The position numbers and the translations under genes were made by a program. This document shows, in pieces, positions 11,656-23,448 of a stretch of DNA of 64,000 bases; positions within the stretch are counted from its first letter, which is position 1, and every line of letters starts with the position of its first letter. Below the pieces are notes generated by a model. That model did no database searches. It saw only the letters and a list, made by a program, of their open reading frames with translations, and was not told where the DNA came from. The stretch covers positions 5,599,501 to 5,663,500 of the forward strand of contig CM057146.1 in NCBI GenBank assembly GCA_029964075.1, in the 5' to 3' direction. Source of the DNA: Patiria pectinifera. Its lineage: Eukaryota; Echinodermata; Asteroidea; Valvatida; Asterinidae.

Positions 11656-12217
11656 ATGTTCCAACACCCCTATGTTCCGACAACCGGCACATAAGATTGT
11701 GTTACTACTGGTTAGGGTTAGGCTTACTCCTGGTTAGGCCAACAAAAAAATACTCAGTCTCTGGTCAGCGCGCATGTCGATTTTAATCATGCGCGTCAAC
11801 CTTTTTTTTCTTCAAATTAACACGGAAGCTACAACAGCGCCCTCTATTGCCGCGCCTCCTCAAATGGAATGGGGAAATTGCACCAAGGCAAATGATAAAG
11901 GGCACCAAGGCAAATTATGGAGGACACCAATGTATAATAATGAGGACACAAAAAAGCAAAATAGTACCCACATTGTCTGTACAATACAAGCTTGAAAAAA
12001 AAAAAGCCACCCAAAAAAAAAACCAAAAAAAACCGCGTCGCCGCATCAATTCCGGAACTTCGGTCTGACCAGAGACCGACTATTTTATTTTTTTGGCCTT
12101 AGGGTTAGGGTTTAGGTTAGGGATAGGAATATGTGCAGTCGGAACATAGGTGTGTCGGAACATAGGTGTGTCGGAACATAGGTGTGTCGGAACACAGGTG
12201 TGTCGGAACATAGGTGC
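11656..12217. repeat. Inverted TGTTCC / TTAGGG / GGAACA element, interrupted by a MITE
   Basis: The left part (11656-11733) has TATGTTCCGACA and GTTAGGGTTAGG. The right part (12099-12217) has TTAGGGTTAGGGTTTAGG followed by five 16-bp units GTCGGAACATAGGTGT (12138-12217). The arms are complementary in motif (TGTTCCGAC versus GTCGGAACA) around a telomere-like core. The same plan is seen uninterrupted at 45320-45440. Confidence 0.7.
11737..12098. mobile_element. Harbinger-like MITE, TTA duplication (copy 1)
   Basis: The ends are GGCCAACAAAAAAATA on the left and, reverse-complemented, GGCCAAAAAAATAAAATAGT on the right; both continue to GTCTCTGGTCAG. TTA flanks both sides (11734-11736 and 12099-12101). 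A 3-bp TWA duplication with GG-starting ends fits the PIF/Harbinger superfamily. The interior shares AGGACACCAATGTA and GGAACTT.GGTCTGACCAGAG with copy 55730-55935. Confidence 0.8.
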
Positions 12218-12722
12218 GTAACCTCCACATGTGTACAATGTACATGAATGGCTTTTCAAAACACTACAGAAATTAATAGCCTCTTTGTTGCTTTTTTTAT
12301 ACCCAAGTTTTGGTTTATTGATTACGATCCTGGGAGATTTCATAACTTAACGAAAGAATTCCATTTTCTTCTGTGACCCAATTAAACAAGTTTATTTCTG
12401 AAACTGGCGATTTTGAGTTTGACTTAACCGTTGTTTTCGGTCCGAAATTTTGAGTTAGCATGGGCATGTTTATACATGATTTGCTACTCCTTTGATTGGA
12501 ATAAGTTCCCAACTGTGAAATATGTATCTATAGACAAGGCCAAAAACTCCTGCAGCATCTGATAGATCAAACAGGGCTTTCAGAATTGTCTTTGTAAATG
12601 TAAGACATTATGTGGATTTCTAGAGAGGCAAACCTTTGAAATAAGGCAAGTAAACAATAAACATGTAGAACCTTGTTTAATTTTTTTATGAAATCTGGTT
12701 GAATGGTCTCTTGGTCTCTCAC

Positions 12723-12857
12723 CTTGCCAAAGCTGCCTTTACCGAGTACTGTGATGAAGTTGAAATCGCTGGCCCGCACCATGTCCCCGGTGTGTGTTAG
12801 AGATACGTCCTTCTTGAGGGTCAGTTTGTTTTCAAAGTTACTGGATATCTTCTCTTG
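12723..12857 (-). CDS. PRKCA-like: cPKC exon D: V3 hinge and glycine-rich loop of kinase
   Basis: The acceptor is CTTTTTTTACAG, the donor AAG|GTGAGA, and the exon is 45 codons with phase 0 at both ends. It begins QEKISSNFENKLTLKKD in the hinge and ends DFNFITVLGKGSFGK. GKGSFGK is the ATP-binding glycine loop (GxGxxG), and an intron directly after its final Lys is a familiar position in PKC genes. The hinge is rich in Lys, Ser and Thr and is poorly conserved, which is normal for this region. Confidence 0.95.
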
Positions 12858-13602
12858 CTGTAAAAAAAGAAAAAACAGACGGTGAAAAACATGACTTGAA
12901 GTTGGCACTTCATGCATTCTGTGAAACTACTTATTTTTCATGTTTTTTTTTTTTTATTATCCCAACCGGAGTGTGATTTTAGGCAGTTTGCTAAGAGAAA
13001 TGGGTCACTCTTGCAGTAACTCTTTATTTCACCAAACATGTTCTCAACAAATTGCAACCGAGTTTAGGAATTATGAATAGGTTATAAGACACTAGCTTTG
13101 GTAGGATTACCTAATGCCCTGATACTGAGCTTTCTTGTTAGTTTTTTTTGGGGGGGAAAAAATGTTACTTTCTTTTCTTGGCATACCTGGGTTCTAAACC
13201 CGTGTATCACATGAACTTGGTATATTAGCCCTTCACCAAAGTTCTGTTTACCAAAAATGTCACAAGCTTCTTGATCTCTAGATCTGAGCCTTTCTAAATT
13301 GTCTCAAACATCCCATGAAACAGAGCGCAAGACACATCAAAGGTCTACAAAAAAACACCCAAGGACTGACGATCCAAACCAAATGGCATTGCCCTTAACC
13401 TTAACCACTTATTACAGGATTTAATGAAGGCCTGTTTACTGATTTGGAGTCACCCCACCTACTTCCCCCGAAGTCAAGGGCTTAAAATCTGAAGCTGAAG
13501 TTTGCGACAAAGGTGAGCTTTAGAAAACCCTCAAGGGCCGGTGATAAGGACTCAACGATTACAAAGGAAGAGAATAAAACTGTCTTGCCGCAGAATCCAT
13601 AC
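12858..13602 (-). other. Intron C-D, no recognisable feature
   Basis: A 745-bp intron between the V3 hinge exons. Apart from poly-T (near 12943) and G runs I see no repeat, RNA or exon. Confidence 0.6.
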
Positions 13603-13831
13603 CTTTCTCCTCTCTTGAAGCTCACTGATGCTGATATCCTCAGCCACAGCCGGGACGTTGTAGTATTCCCCCTCGTCCTGGTTTAGCATCTTGAACCAGC
13701 CGTCCACGCCGTTCTTCATCAGCTCCGACACGCCGAAGGACATCGAGCCCATGAAGTCATTGCGGGAGGTCCGGTCCCAGTCCCAGATCTCGATGAGTAA
13801 TCTGCGGGTCTTGTCCTCCTCCTTGAGTTTG
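13603..13831 (-). CDS. PRKCA-like: cPKC exon C: C-terminal half of C2 and start of V3 hinge
   Basis: The acceptor CCTCCCCCCAG lies in a C-rich tract and the donor is AAG|GTATGG; the exon is one base plus 76 codons. The peptide [19 protein letters not shown] continues into [20 protein letters not shown] and [17 protein letters not shown]. The WDWD and ND aspartates complete the Ca2+-binding set, so all five expected C2 aspartates are present over exons B and C. After YYNVP the sequence diverges into the variable V3 hinge ([14 protein letters not shown]), as expected between C2 and kinase. The hinge spans exons C and D and is about as long as in vertebrate PKC alpha. Confidence 0.96.
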
Positions 13832-14739
13832 CTGGGGGGAGGGATGAGATGAGAAAAATATATGAGGGGATGATAGCAATATACAGATAATGCTATCTTG
13901 AGAATTAGGTTCTTGTAAGGAGCAATGCCACTTTCCCTTACCAATGACCAAAGCCTTAGTTATGGTATACAGGCTGCCCACAAGCTATAATTTCTTTACT
14001 AACATGTGAAATATGCTAACCATTTAGTGCAGCCTTTTCTAGTATTGGTAGGGATAATTGTTCACCTACTTTAAAGCCATGAAACGGTGGTCTGGTTTTG
14101 TTTGAGAATGGTTGTACTTAACCAGTTCACATCGGATGACGTTTATACACACCAAGGTTTTGCGGTTTTCAGAACGGATGATAGATAAATATGCAACGAG
14201 CGAGGCCGCAAATATATGTCTGCGACCTACTCCCAGCGAGTGAGGCCGGAAATATCAAGTGTGCTACCTGGAGATGACGGCCTGAAACCGTCTGGCATGG
14301 AGGTTCATGAAAAACAATCCCACGCCTGGGTCCGATGAATGTCAAAATAATCCCAGCGTTAAGTGGGGTTATTTTTTATTCCACAACAGACACATTCCTG
14401 CCGGCTGAAGGAACAAATTTGTGAGTCTGAAACTCGCTCATTTTTTCACTGAATAACCACAGCAAAGTATTCAGGGAGGCTTGGGGGGGGGGTCACATGA
14501 CCATCAGCTCAAGGTCTGAACCTCCTTGTTCCCCTGCCCCCCACCACCCCCTCCCCCTAGAATTTGAAGAAGGCAGGAAAAATTTCCAATGTTAAAAATC
14601 AATTGAGTGCCCCTCCAGAAAATCACCTCTCCCCTTTATCAGGTCCCCTGAAAATTAGATCTCAGTCAAGCCACTGGAAGTATTTACTCAATTATTCAAC
14701 TGACACTCGTCAAACTGTGAGGAGCCAAAGGGGACTCAC
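13832..14739 (-). other. Intron B-C with a dispersed repeat copy
   Basis: The intron holds one copy (14234-14353) of a repeat whose reverse complement lies at 22387-22500, and a G/C-rich homopolymer stretch near 14480-14560. Nothing else is recognisable. Confidence 0.65.
14234..14353 (+). repeat. Dispersed repeat, plus-strand copy
   Basis: The copy contains CAGCGAGTGAGGCCGGAAAT, GTGTGCTACCTG, GATGACGGCCTGAAACCGTC, TGGCAT and GTCAAAATAATCC in order. All recur in reverse orientation at 22387-22500 with scattered substitutions. Origin unknown; no coding potential. Confidence 0.75.
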
Positions 14740-14896
14740 AAAGTGAAGCTCTCATTGAAGTCGGGGTTGAGGGTTCCCTTGATCTTCTTGGACTTCTTCT
14801 TGCTCTTGCCGTGGGCATCCGGGATCAGTTTCAGCTTGACGTAAGGGTCCGACAGTCCGTTGGGATCCATGGGGATCAGGTTCTTGGCCGATACGA
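14740..14896 (-). CDS. PRKCA-like: cPKC exon B: N-terminal half of C2 domain
   Basis: The acceptor is CCTCGCAG and the donor TT|GTGAGT; the exon holds 2 + 51 codons + 2 bases, and the split codons join as Val (5') and Phe (3'). It contains [19 protein letters not shown], the first Ca2+-binding loop with its two aspartates, then a lysine-rich strand [11 protein letters not shown] and [10 protein letters not shown]. In mammalian PKC alpha this loop binds Ca2+, and the neighbouring lysines bind PtdIns(4,5)P2. The insert here is more lysine-rich than the vertebrate sequence I recall. The plus strand across this exon carries the longest open frame of the window (171 codons, 14860-15375), but that frame is an antisense artefact. 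Confidence 0.96.
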
Positions 14897-14940
14897 CTGC
14901 GAGGAATGATAAAAGAAGGCTTGTAATGAATTTTACGTAC

Positions 14941-15210
14941 TATGGGCTCCATGCGCAAGTACCCCCTCAAGGGCTTGAAAAGGGAGAGTTGGGGGAGACC
15001 ACTGGGAGAGACATTGAAACGCATTGCCGACGCCGCCCGATGCTCACACGGAAACACTATGGTTTTGCGCACATTCAGAATAGAAGACGTCTTGTGTACT
15101 TCGTGCTACATGTATATGCCTGCGAACCAGTACACACACATGGTGTCCCATCCAAGGGGCTCCCAAAAGTGGTAAAAAGCGCCCTCTCTTGTTCGTGTAT
15201 GGAGCCCATA
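14941..15210. repeat. Putative MITE with TATGGGCTCCAT ends
   Basis: The left end TATGGGCTCCATGCGCAAG and the right end (reverse complement TATGGGCTCCATACACGAAC) form short inverted repeats about 270 bp apart. The right end carries AGAGGGCGC; a related block occurs at 3824-3855. The target duplication was not resolved, so this is moderately supported. Confidence 0.5.
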
Positions 15211-17029
15211 ACTAATGCAAATATCTGTGCCTCTGAACTTGAACAAAATGGTGGGACAACGATCTCGATTCCACTTTTCAATGGTCCTTTTTGGGAACCT
15301 CGGGGTGATGATGTCGTGATGTTTAACTATGGTACATACACAGAACCCTCTACAGTGTACAGGGAGGTTTTATAATTATGTGCCGAAAATCTTGTTCACA
15401 GAAGGAAAACCAGGGAGTGGTGTACGGAGTGCACAAAAATGAAAAATGTTTGAACTGCAAAACAAATCCTTAATGCTGATTGGTCAATAGGCCATATTTT
15501 TTGGGCGATTGAGGGGGCTGACATTTACTGACTGGGGCTGACTGGGTACAACACCAGTAAAGCAGTTCAGTACTATTACTTAAACAGTTAAAGATGATAC
15601 TACAATTTTTTGACAGTAGCAACGTGTAAACTTTCAATGGTAACCAAGCATTCAAGTCTGTTCATACCTCCAAAATGGCGTCATAACAGCCTATTGATAC
15701 CTCCTCTGCGTCTCAGTCAGGTTTTCTATCAACATTAAAAAGTTCCCCCCAATCCCCTTTCAGCTGTTACCATGACTACTACATTCTTGTTATAAAGGAC
15801 ATCATCAATAAACTCAGTCACGGTTAACACAAACACCAACCGCGCCGAGAATAAAACATTGCTTGAGTGAAGTCAACACGACAAAATCCCCGGGATAAGA
15901 CGGCCTGAGAGTCATCCGACTATCTGTTTGCTTCCGCACCACCGGGGATTCTTCTCAGCTTTAGCCGCTGTAGATTTTCCGCCGAGCAAACCCCCCAACC
16001 AAATTAACCAAGTCTTGTTTTCCTCTTCTTTCCCAGCTTAGGGCTTTATCCCTCGGCAAACGAATTCTCCTTCCTGGTCGTGCAACTGGTCGCGTGGTTT
16101 GGACGGCAAGGTTATTACATTGGGCATGCAGATCGGCGTTATTGGCCATGGGTGTTTGGAGATGCCCAGCGGTGATTGTGGCTGATGGCCGTTGGGGATT
16201 CTTTGGCCGAGGGACGCTCCACTGCCGCTAAATCCTTGCGGTCAAGGATTGCTGGAGAGACGGTTTTGTGAACATAGGATCACGTCCGCATGTCCACAAT
16301 ACGGTGGGAAGTTGTACGCGGGACTTCTCTATTTTATACATTTTTCAAGGAAATGATGTGTGATCAGGTCTACAAGTCCAAAACATAAGGGTTGTACGTA
16401 CGGTAGGAATGAGTATTTTGTAAATTTGTTTTCTTTCAAGGAACGCTGTTTTATCAGGTCCAAATCAAATATAGACTTGTGCATGGGACCTTCTATTCTG
16501 AATGTTTTCAAGATAAATTTGTCCAATCAAAGTCCACAGATCAGATGGGCCTGAGATGTAAGTAGGGGTTATTAGGCCTGTCTCGAATATAACGAATAGT
16601 CCAGTGTTCGATCATCAACTTAATATTCGCATAGCATTTTTGCTGGTTTGAATATTAGGGAGAAACAAAACTAAGCACATACATGACTGTGATGTTATTT
16701 ATTGTCAAGTTGCGACGCTTTATTGTAAGGTGTCAATTGTTTTGACGACTAACTTTTTTTTGTCGACGGCGGTTCATTGTTGCCATCCTTTTAGCAGGTT
16801 AAAGCCCTTTTACCGTTATAAAATACAAACTGCAAAACACTCCAGAGCCACATATCAACTGCCACACGCACACAAACATGGCGGCGTGAATAATGCGTGT
16901 GGTGAACGATTGACACTCCTGAAGTCACCGCGGATTGACAATCTTATAAATGGATGGATAGCTCAAATTCCCCGAAACATCAATCATCATTCTAGGTAGG
17001 TCATGTCTCATTGTATTTTGAAGGATCTG

Positions 17030-17212
17030 AAGCCCGGTTCATACTCTGCGCGAAAGCGAATGCGAATGCGAATTTGTGACATCATGGCAAGTATTCGCGC
17101 TGCGAATTCGTAAAAGTTGAACATATTTCAACTTGGGCGAATTTCACAACGAATGTTTTATGACGTCAAATTCGCTTCGCATTCGCTTTCGCATGAAGTA
17201 TGAACCGGGCTT
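17030..17212. mobile_element. MITE with GCCCGGTTCATAC ends and GCGAATGC-rich arms
   Basis: The left arm AAGCCCGGTTCATACTCTGC, then GCGAAAGCGAATGCG, matches the reverse complement of the right arm (AAGCCCGGTTCATACTTCAT, then GCGAAAGCGAATGCG). The interior is AT-rich with a small CAACTT/AAGTTG hairpin. 183 bp, non-coding, 165 bp from PKC exon A. Confidence 0.85.
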
Positions 17213-17270
17213 TATAAATCTAAAGCCAAAAATCCTTTGGCCGAACTTAAGTTTCCCTGTTAGTTTAATA

Positions 17271-17343
17271 CAGCTGGATAGCTCAGTTGGTAGAGCACCA
17301 AACCGGCAATCTGAAGCTTGCAGGTTCAAATCCCACTCCAGTA
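17271..17343 (+). repeat. tRNA-derived SINE head
   Basis: CAGCTGGATAGCTCAGTTGG, then TAGAGCACC (A box), and CAGGTTCAAATCCCACTCCA (B box) occur in tRNA spacing, very close to the copy at 7521-7593. It lies 34 bp from the PKC exon A donor, within the intron. Confidence 0.75.
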
Positions 17344-17376
17344 AATTTATTTGTAATGGGGGGGGGGAGGACCTAC

Positions 17377-17505
17377 CATCGACTCGAAGTTCAGAGCCAT
17401 CGCATTTGATTTTCAGCTCGATGCGTCCACGGCGCTCCGTGTGGTCTGATCCACATAGGTTGGGGACCAACTTCTCACATCGTTTATGCACGTTCATCTC
17501 ACATG
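17377..17505 (-). CDS. PRKCA-like: cPKC exon A: end of C1B zinc finger and C1-C2 linker
   Basis: The exon starts after a pyrimidine-rich acceptor ending TTTCATGCAG and stops at donor G|GTAGGT. It has two leading bases of a split codon, 42 full codons and one trailing base. The peptide runs from [17 protein letters not shown] through the linker [15 protein letters not shown] to ELRVD. The spacing C-x4-H-x2-C-x7-C is exactly the C-terminal zinc-ligand half of a C1 domain, and the linker matches the DHTEKRGRI block known in conventional PKCs. The split first codon is probably the last residue of the preceding CDxC motif. The missing first half of C1B must come from an upstream exon that I could not find in 17506-64000. 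The start is therefore a splice acceptor, not a translation start. Confidence 0.95.
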
Positions 17506-18602
17506 CTGCATGAAAGATAGAAAGGGGAGACCAAAAAAGGGGGAAATATTTTAAATATAAGATAAAAATCGTAAAGGTTGGTGGTTTCTGAAGATTTCAG
17601 TTAAAGCATGAAAACAAGTAAAATCAGCCAAAAGAATTTCTAAACACAATGGTTGGGCAGTTTTTTTAAGAGCTGGTTATAAAAACAATTTTGTATTATA
17701 GTTTCAAATCTTCATGAAAAAATGCAAAAATGTTTGAAACCAGGGCACTGCAAATTTGGGCACAGTTACCCAGGTAAACTATATCTGACCAACATCGCCT
17801 ATTGACCGCTTCAAATTGTTATTTGTGCTTCATATTATTAAGCACAACTTTATTATTGGGCTCTCTCAGGCTTAACTTGGAAATAGTTTTGTCTCAATCT
17901 TGGAAAGAATTGTCGTCTCAAAGTGATTATTGACAACATAACTTCAAGTAAAAAACAACTGCAGAGTTTCATCAGCTCTAGACTAAACCCATCCACATAC
18001 AGCCAAGTCACATGTTGGATGTGGGGCTGATATCAGATTGAAGATATTTTTGCTTCTATTTATTAAAAAAAAAACTACAGGAAATTCATTATGTTATATC
18101 TTATAATCTACGAATTAATTTGTTTTTCCTGAGGGAGGAATTTAGAGTTTAGTGCCACTTTTTTTTATGATTAAGGGTTAGATTTGCGTGTTTTCTTTGA
18201 TTTTGTTTTTATGATTAGGGGCCTATAATTTTTTTTTTTACTTTAAGAGCTCAGTGAATAACCTGAAATGTATTTCTCAAATCTTATACATGTACATCCA
18301 TCATCTAGGAATGGTCAAGGAGATTACAGACGAGGAGTTTTGGATCATTTCTCTGAATAATTAATTAGATATCATGGTTAATCCACTGTCACGGACATTA
18401 CATTCCCTTTCATAATGCTGGAATCACCTTTTTTTTTTTTTACAAAATCTGTTCTCAAAACAACATCCTAAGGTCAACACAAAACAAGGATGGCAGTGAA
18501 GCCTTATCAAGTGCATTTATCTCAGTCTCCCAGCATTTTTAGTCAAAACAAAACAACCTGCTGGTGATGTTTTTCTTGTTTTCTTCCTTCGAGGAGATGT
18601 AA

Positions 18603-18661
18603 TTTCAATAGTGGGTTTTTGCCCGATAAGGTCGGCGAACGGGGAAAAACCACTATTGAAA
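18603..18661. repeat. Short hairpin (about 22-bp arms)
   Basis: TTTCAATAGTGGGTTTTTGC is followed, after a 14-nt loop, by its near-exact reverse complement ending AAAACCACTATTGAAA. Probably the stub of a fold-back element. Confidence 0.75.
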
Positions 18662-20167
18662 CCTGCATGTAACGTGCACGCTGAAAATTTACAACAAATA
18701 TTTCCCCCGACGTTATTATAGATCAGTGCATTAGTGCAACCAATCTGCTCCGTACAAATTATTCATGCTCCGTTTCCAGGAACATGCCGGTACCTTGAGT
18801 AATGGCAACTCCATGGAGAGATGACGCGAGGCAAACCGTGCATTCTCTTAACTCGTGCATGTTGTGTTGCCCCGGAGTGAAAAACGGACGTGATGGTGGC
18901 ATGAATGCATGCACATCTCCCACGCCCCTGGGCCCGCAACAATTATTACATTATTCCATTAATCGATCCTTGCGCTGGATATTCGGTTACATGTTTCGTT
19001 TTGATTAATCGAAAAACCTCACTGTGAAAAAATTAAAGGCTTTCGCTGAAAAGCCGCAAGAACGTAAGTAAAAAACAAATCATTCCAAAAGCCAGAAAAA
19101 TGATTTAACAATTCCACGCACGAAAGTAGAACAAACACAATAGTGGACAAACTTGGTAAAAGAAATGCTGAAGCAAAACGATCTGAAGAATGGAGGCAAA
19201 TAAACCTTCTGTTGCCAGCGTTGTGAAGATGGGGTGAAACACGACAACGCCAAGAGGCCTGACTGTGATTGTCACGAAAATTTGCGTTTTCAAAAATAAA
19301 TCTGCTGTATAATTAATACAAACTTATGAAAAATGAAAAATGATTTTCAGCTCATTAAACACACATTTGTAAATCAGCTGTTCAATTAATCAAAACCTAA
19401 ATGAAAATTACATGTAATCGTTCAAAGATCCGAATCATTCCCTTTGCAGGCCCATCTCCCCCCCCCCCCACCCCAGATCAGAAGAGTTTTTATCCAGCTT
19501 TTCGCCACGCTCCACTGGCGCATAATGCAATGTCCTTATCGCAGCCACTCTCCATGCAAACAAAAAAAGGTGTTAGCTAATTTCCCAATTAAGCCGCCAT
19601 TAAGGCCGGGATAAGGACGGAAAGGTGTCCGATGGTGTGATGATGGGGGGACGTGTGTCTGCTCACCGTCGGTGCCGATTTAGTGGAATTAAGATCGGTA
19701 TCGGTACCAGTCTTTCAGAGAACACACCCAATTGGGCTCGAAACATGTTTACATCAAAATGGTATTAGTTGCAAAGATCGTCAAAATTTACAATATGAGC
19801 ATTCACACAATTATACCATGAAAAACTGCTGCTTTCTCACATTCGGAGCGAGTTTACCCAAATTTGGCCGCTCCAATTAGCACCTCCAATGGTGTCTCAA
19901 TAATGCTAACAGAAATCCAACAAACGAGGTTACAGATGATATTATTTTAAAGACAATGTCAAGACATAATCTAACATTTCATCCCAAGTTATGAGTCAAA
20001 ACTACAGTGAACATAAAATGTGAATATTCTGGATCTAAGGCAAGATATGTCTGCCCCTTGGAATTTCTTACTCTACTACTGCCCCCCCCCCTTCACAAAA
20101 AATAAAAAAGATAAGAACTCATTGGTACTTTTAACTTGATATAATGTGGAAACACTCAGCGTCAATA

Positions 20168-20219
20168 TTCATTATATGACAACATTTCATTATATGACAA
20201 CATTCATTATATGACAACA
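20168..20219. repeat. Three tandem units of about 17-18 bp
   Basis: ATTCATTATATGACAACA is repeated three times with one- or two-base changes. Simple minisatellite, no coding meaning. Confidence 0.8.
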
Positions 20220-20284
20220 GTGCCAAGCTTCATGAAGCGTAGATATGAAAACTATAGCCAGCAGGTAATCTAATAGTTTTAAAT

Positions 20285-20362
20285 TCTATGAGTTTGAACT
20301 ATGAAATAATAAGACAAGATTTCAACACAATAACAGTGCTCTATCGACTGGGCTACCCAGCC
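20285..20362 (-). repeat. tRNA-like SINE head, minus strand
   Basis: The reverse complement reads GGCTGGGTAGCCCAGTCGAT, then AGAGCACTG (A box), and further on ATAGTTCAAACTC (weak B box). The spacing fits a tRNA-derived SINE; the B box is decayed. Confidence 0.5.
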
Positions 20363-21263
20363 ATTTCCTGGCAGTCTTCCAAAATGATCTTTGTAAAAGC
20401 GGCGCTGGGTCAACTTCATAAACCTATGAGCATCATGCGGACAGGGATCAGGCCTCGAGTCACGATGCAACAACTTCTGCAAGCCTGGGCAACGGCAATC
20501 GGCGATCACTCGAGAGACGATTTGGCTTTTTGTTTTACGAGACCCACACATCCTCATGAAAGGGGCTCATATTACAGAGCAATCCATTATCAATATTTCT
20601 GACTATCCTAAAAGTCCCTACACTATTGCTAATCCTCCTCCGTGCTACTTCGCCCTCGTGATAAATTCTCTTCGTTGCTTCTTAAATCAAGTCCCCGCAT
20701 CAGTGGTAATGACACTTGTCTCCAGTCCGAAAGTGGCAATGGGGGGGGGGGGGGCTGTCTTCAACATGCAAGGTGGATTTTAATCTGGTTCCCCACCCTA
20801 ATCAATCTAAAATGCAATTTGACAAAGATGCACCATTTGCTGAGGATATAGGGGCATTACTGACTGCAGGAGAATCGCATTCTGTACTGATTTATGACTT
20901 GCACTTTTTATTAATGCGGATTTTCGACCAAGAGATTTACGGTACAATATCCACTTGGTTAATGTACTCCGCATGTGAGTGTCGTATTTATATTAAGAGG
21001 CTTAGACGCCACTTGAAGGGGCATGGTTGGTTGTTCCAATTCTTGGACAGATTTTCTTTTGGGAAGGGGGGAGGCGGGTTTGAAAATAGACAGAATTAAA
21101 TAAAAGCGCCCTATTTGAAACAGGGATCAGTTTTGGAAGCCATACACAGTCTATGAACTAAAAAGTTCAAAAGTTGGAAAATACAAGCAATTCTTCCGAA
21201 ATAAGAAAAAATCATTTCTTTATCATTTCCTTTTATGACAATGTACATGATAATGTTTATCTG

Positions 21264-21265
<2 letters not shown>

Positions 21266-21300
<35 letters not shown>

Positions 21301-21550
21301 TGGATTTATAGAGCGCCAAATTGCCAAAGGATACAAGGCGCTGAAACAAAGAAAGAAGAACTACAGAAAGAACAACAGAAAAACAACAAGGGCGTACGAC
21401 CAGCTATGGTGTGGGGGAAAAATGGGTTTTGAGAGCCTTCTTGAAGGTTGGCACAGTGTCGGAGTTTCTGATAGGGATGGGTAGACTATTCCACAATCGG
21501 GGAGCAGCAATAGAGAAGGCCCGATCACCTGCGAGTTTATTTGTTTTCTG
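21266..21550. repeat. (ATA)n microsatellite with attached dispersed repeat
   Basis: About 11 ATA/ATT units (to 21299) are followed by CTGGATTTATAGAGCGCCAA, then ACAAGGCGCTG, and then a block with TTCCACAATCGGGGAGCAG. A trinucleotide run joined to TTTATAGAGCGCC...AAGGCGCT is a common arrangement of a short dispersed repeat in marine invertebrate genomes. The assignment is from memory of that pattern. Confidence 0.6.
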
Positions 21551-22386
21551 GACAACAAGAATAATACAAATGTGTTGAGTACATTCAGAGAACTACACTG
21601 GTCTTACTTTTTGAAACTTCAGACACACTGCAAAGAGTATCACCGGAAAAGATATTGAGATAAATTATGCTTTGGATGCCTGAATATGGTTCTACCGGTA
21701 CATGTACTTGTAGCAAACATAATCGGGTCTACATGTAGATATAATGCGAGAACAAAAAAGTCCTCAGAGGCAAGACAAGACAGGAAATGGACGTCTCAAG
21801 TGTCGCTGGAAAGCGCAGGAGGATTCAACGGAGGTGAACAAAAAAAACCATAAATGAGACGAGTTGGACTATCCAATCCGTAACCAGCCTGGAGCAAGAT
21901 GCAAACCATGGAAACCGAAGGCAAGGAGGTGCAGAATGTAAATGTGTAGGTGTATCAACCACCGCTACGTATCCTCAAATTTTGCTTTCATTCCGAAGGC
22001 GGCCATACCGGTAGCTATTCTTCCGGAGAATCCACTTTAATTTTCAAGACCTGTGGAGGCTGTCGCAGACTATACACACTGTGCTGTCGTGGCCTAATTT
22101 GGGGAGGTTTTTTCCCCGCTGAAGAGGTTTTTTGCAAGAATAAGGTCTGCAGCGAGCACCGTGCATAAATACATTTCGTCTGGAGTGTTCGTACTGACAA
22201 AACAGGTGGGGAGAATGGGAATAAAGTGTTTGGATGTACCATGCACGTCTTTAATGTGAAGGAGGGGAGGGAGTGGACGGAAGATTTCAGCCTATTTCAA
22301 CCTTTGCTTTAATTGCAATAAAAAATTAGGGCCCTGCTGAATATTCCAAAAATTTGAACATTAACCAAAAATTTGAATATTAAGCC

Positions 22387-22500
22387 GGATTATTTTGACA
22401 TTGACCAGATCCAGGCGCGGGATTGCTTTCCGATGCCAGACGGGTTCAGGCCGTCATCTGCAGGTAGCACACCCTGATATTTCCGGCCTTGCTCGCTGCA
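22387..22500 (-). repeat. Dispersed repeat, reverse copy of 14234-14353
   Basis: The reverse complement runs through GAGCAAGGCCGGAAATATCA, GTGTGCTACCTGCAGATGAC, GGCCTGAACCCGTCTGGCAT and GTCAAAATAATCC, matching the PKC intron copy in order. Confidence 0.75.
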
Positions 22501-23448
22501 ATACTGCATGAGGAAAGTCGGGGGAACTTCACAAGTGCGTCACGTTAGAGAACACCACTGTACCAAGTCCCAGTTAGAATAAATGAATACTAAATTATTC
22601 AGAAATACACAGCTCTATAAAGAATGTAGTTTTCGGATGTGCTATTCCCCACGACCCACGTATTGTGGTCCTGATGCTTGTACATGTAATTTGCTGTGCC
22701 GGTAATTTGAAGAGGTGCTCCTCACTGCTCCATCAGGTCTTGAGCACCAGAGGACATACTTGCAATTCATCAGGACTGAGGCAGTTTTCCAAAACATGAC
22801 GCTAGATGTAAATATTTTTGCCATGCATTCCAAAACTATACATTGTATCTCCTCGCATGCCATCAATGTTTCTTAAACATGTCAAGTTTTTTTAAGGAAG
22901 ATTTAAAAACATCTTGTTTTTACCTTTTGAAAAAAAAAAACAAGATCAACCCAAATGTTTTGGAAAAGGTTATCGAATTCTCAGAATCTCCTGTATTTAA
23001 AACTTGAAATATTCAACAGCCACGTCAAAAATATACCAAACACAAATTCTTTACAATGTTCTGTTTTAGATCCCAAAAAGAAAACTTGATACCAAAAGAA
23101 TAAATACAAAGACGTAAAGTTCATGTTTTACTTTCCTGATTTTAACCGAAAGTTGGAGGTGTACTTCGAAATTTGAAAAACAAGGACATTCTCTGAGTTT
23201 AGTGTTGATGAAACCTGTCTGATATCAAATGTAGCTGTTTGTTTCACTTTGCATACCTGGGCTGTAGCGGGACCAGGACCCAATAAATAATAAAAATAAT
23301 CATTGCGATAGTGAATATGGCCATCACTGCATTTACCGGTAGCGAAGAACACAGCAGGTGACATGACAAAACAGATCAAGAATTGACACAGATATTTATC
23401 CCTCCCAAGATGGCCCCCTAATGGCTTCAAACAAAGATCTTGATGCAC

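Larger units (their letters stand above)
11180..12722 (-). other. Intron D-E with nested repeats
   Basis: The intron contains a TTAGGG-centred inverted element (11656-12217) split by a MITE (11737-12098); see separate entries. 11180-11655 and 12218-12722 show nothing recognisable. Confidence 0.7.
14897..17376 (-). other. Intron A-B with MITEs and a SINE
   Basis: The intron holds an inverted-repeat element at 14941-15210, a fold-back MITE at 17030-17212 and a SINE head at 17271-17343 just outside exon A. 15211-17029 shows only short open frames with no family resemblance. Confidence 0.65.

Noticed and set aside
14860-15375. 171-codon plus-strand open frame, the longest in the window
   Set aside because: It runs antisense across PKC exon B and then through an inverted-repeat element; no motif and no splice context.
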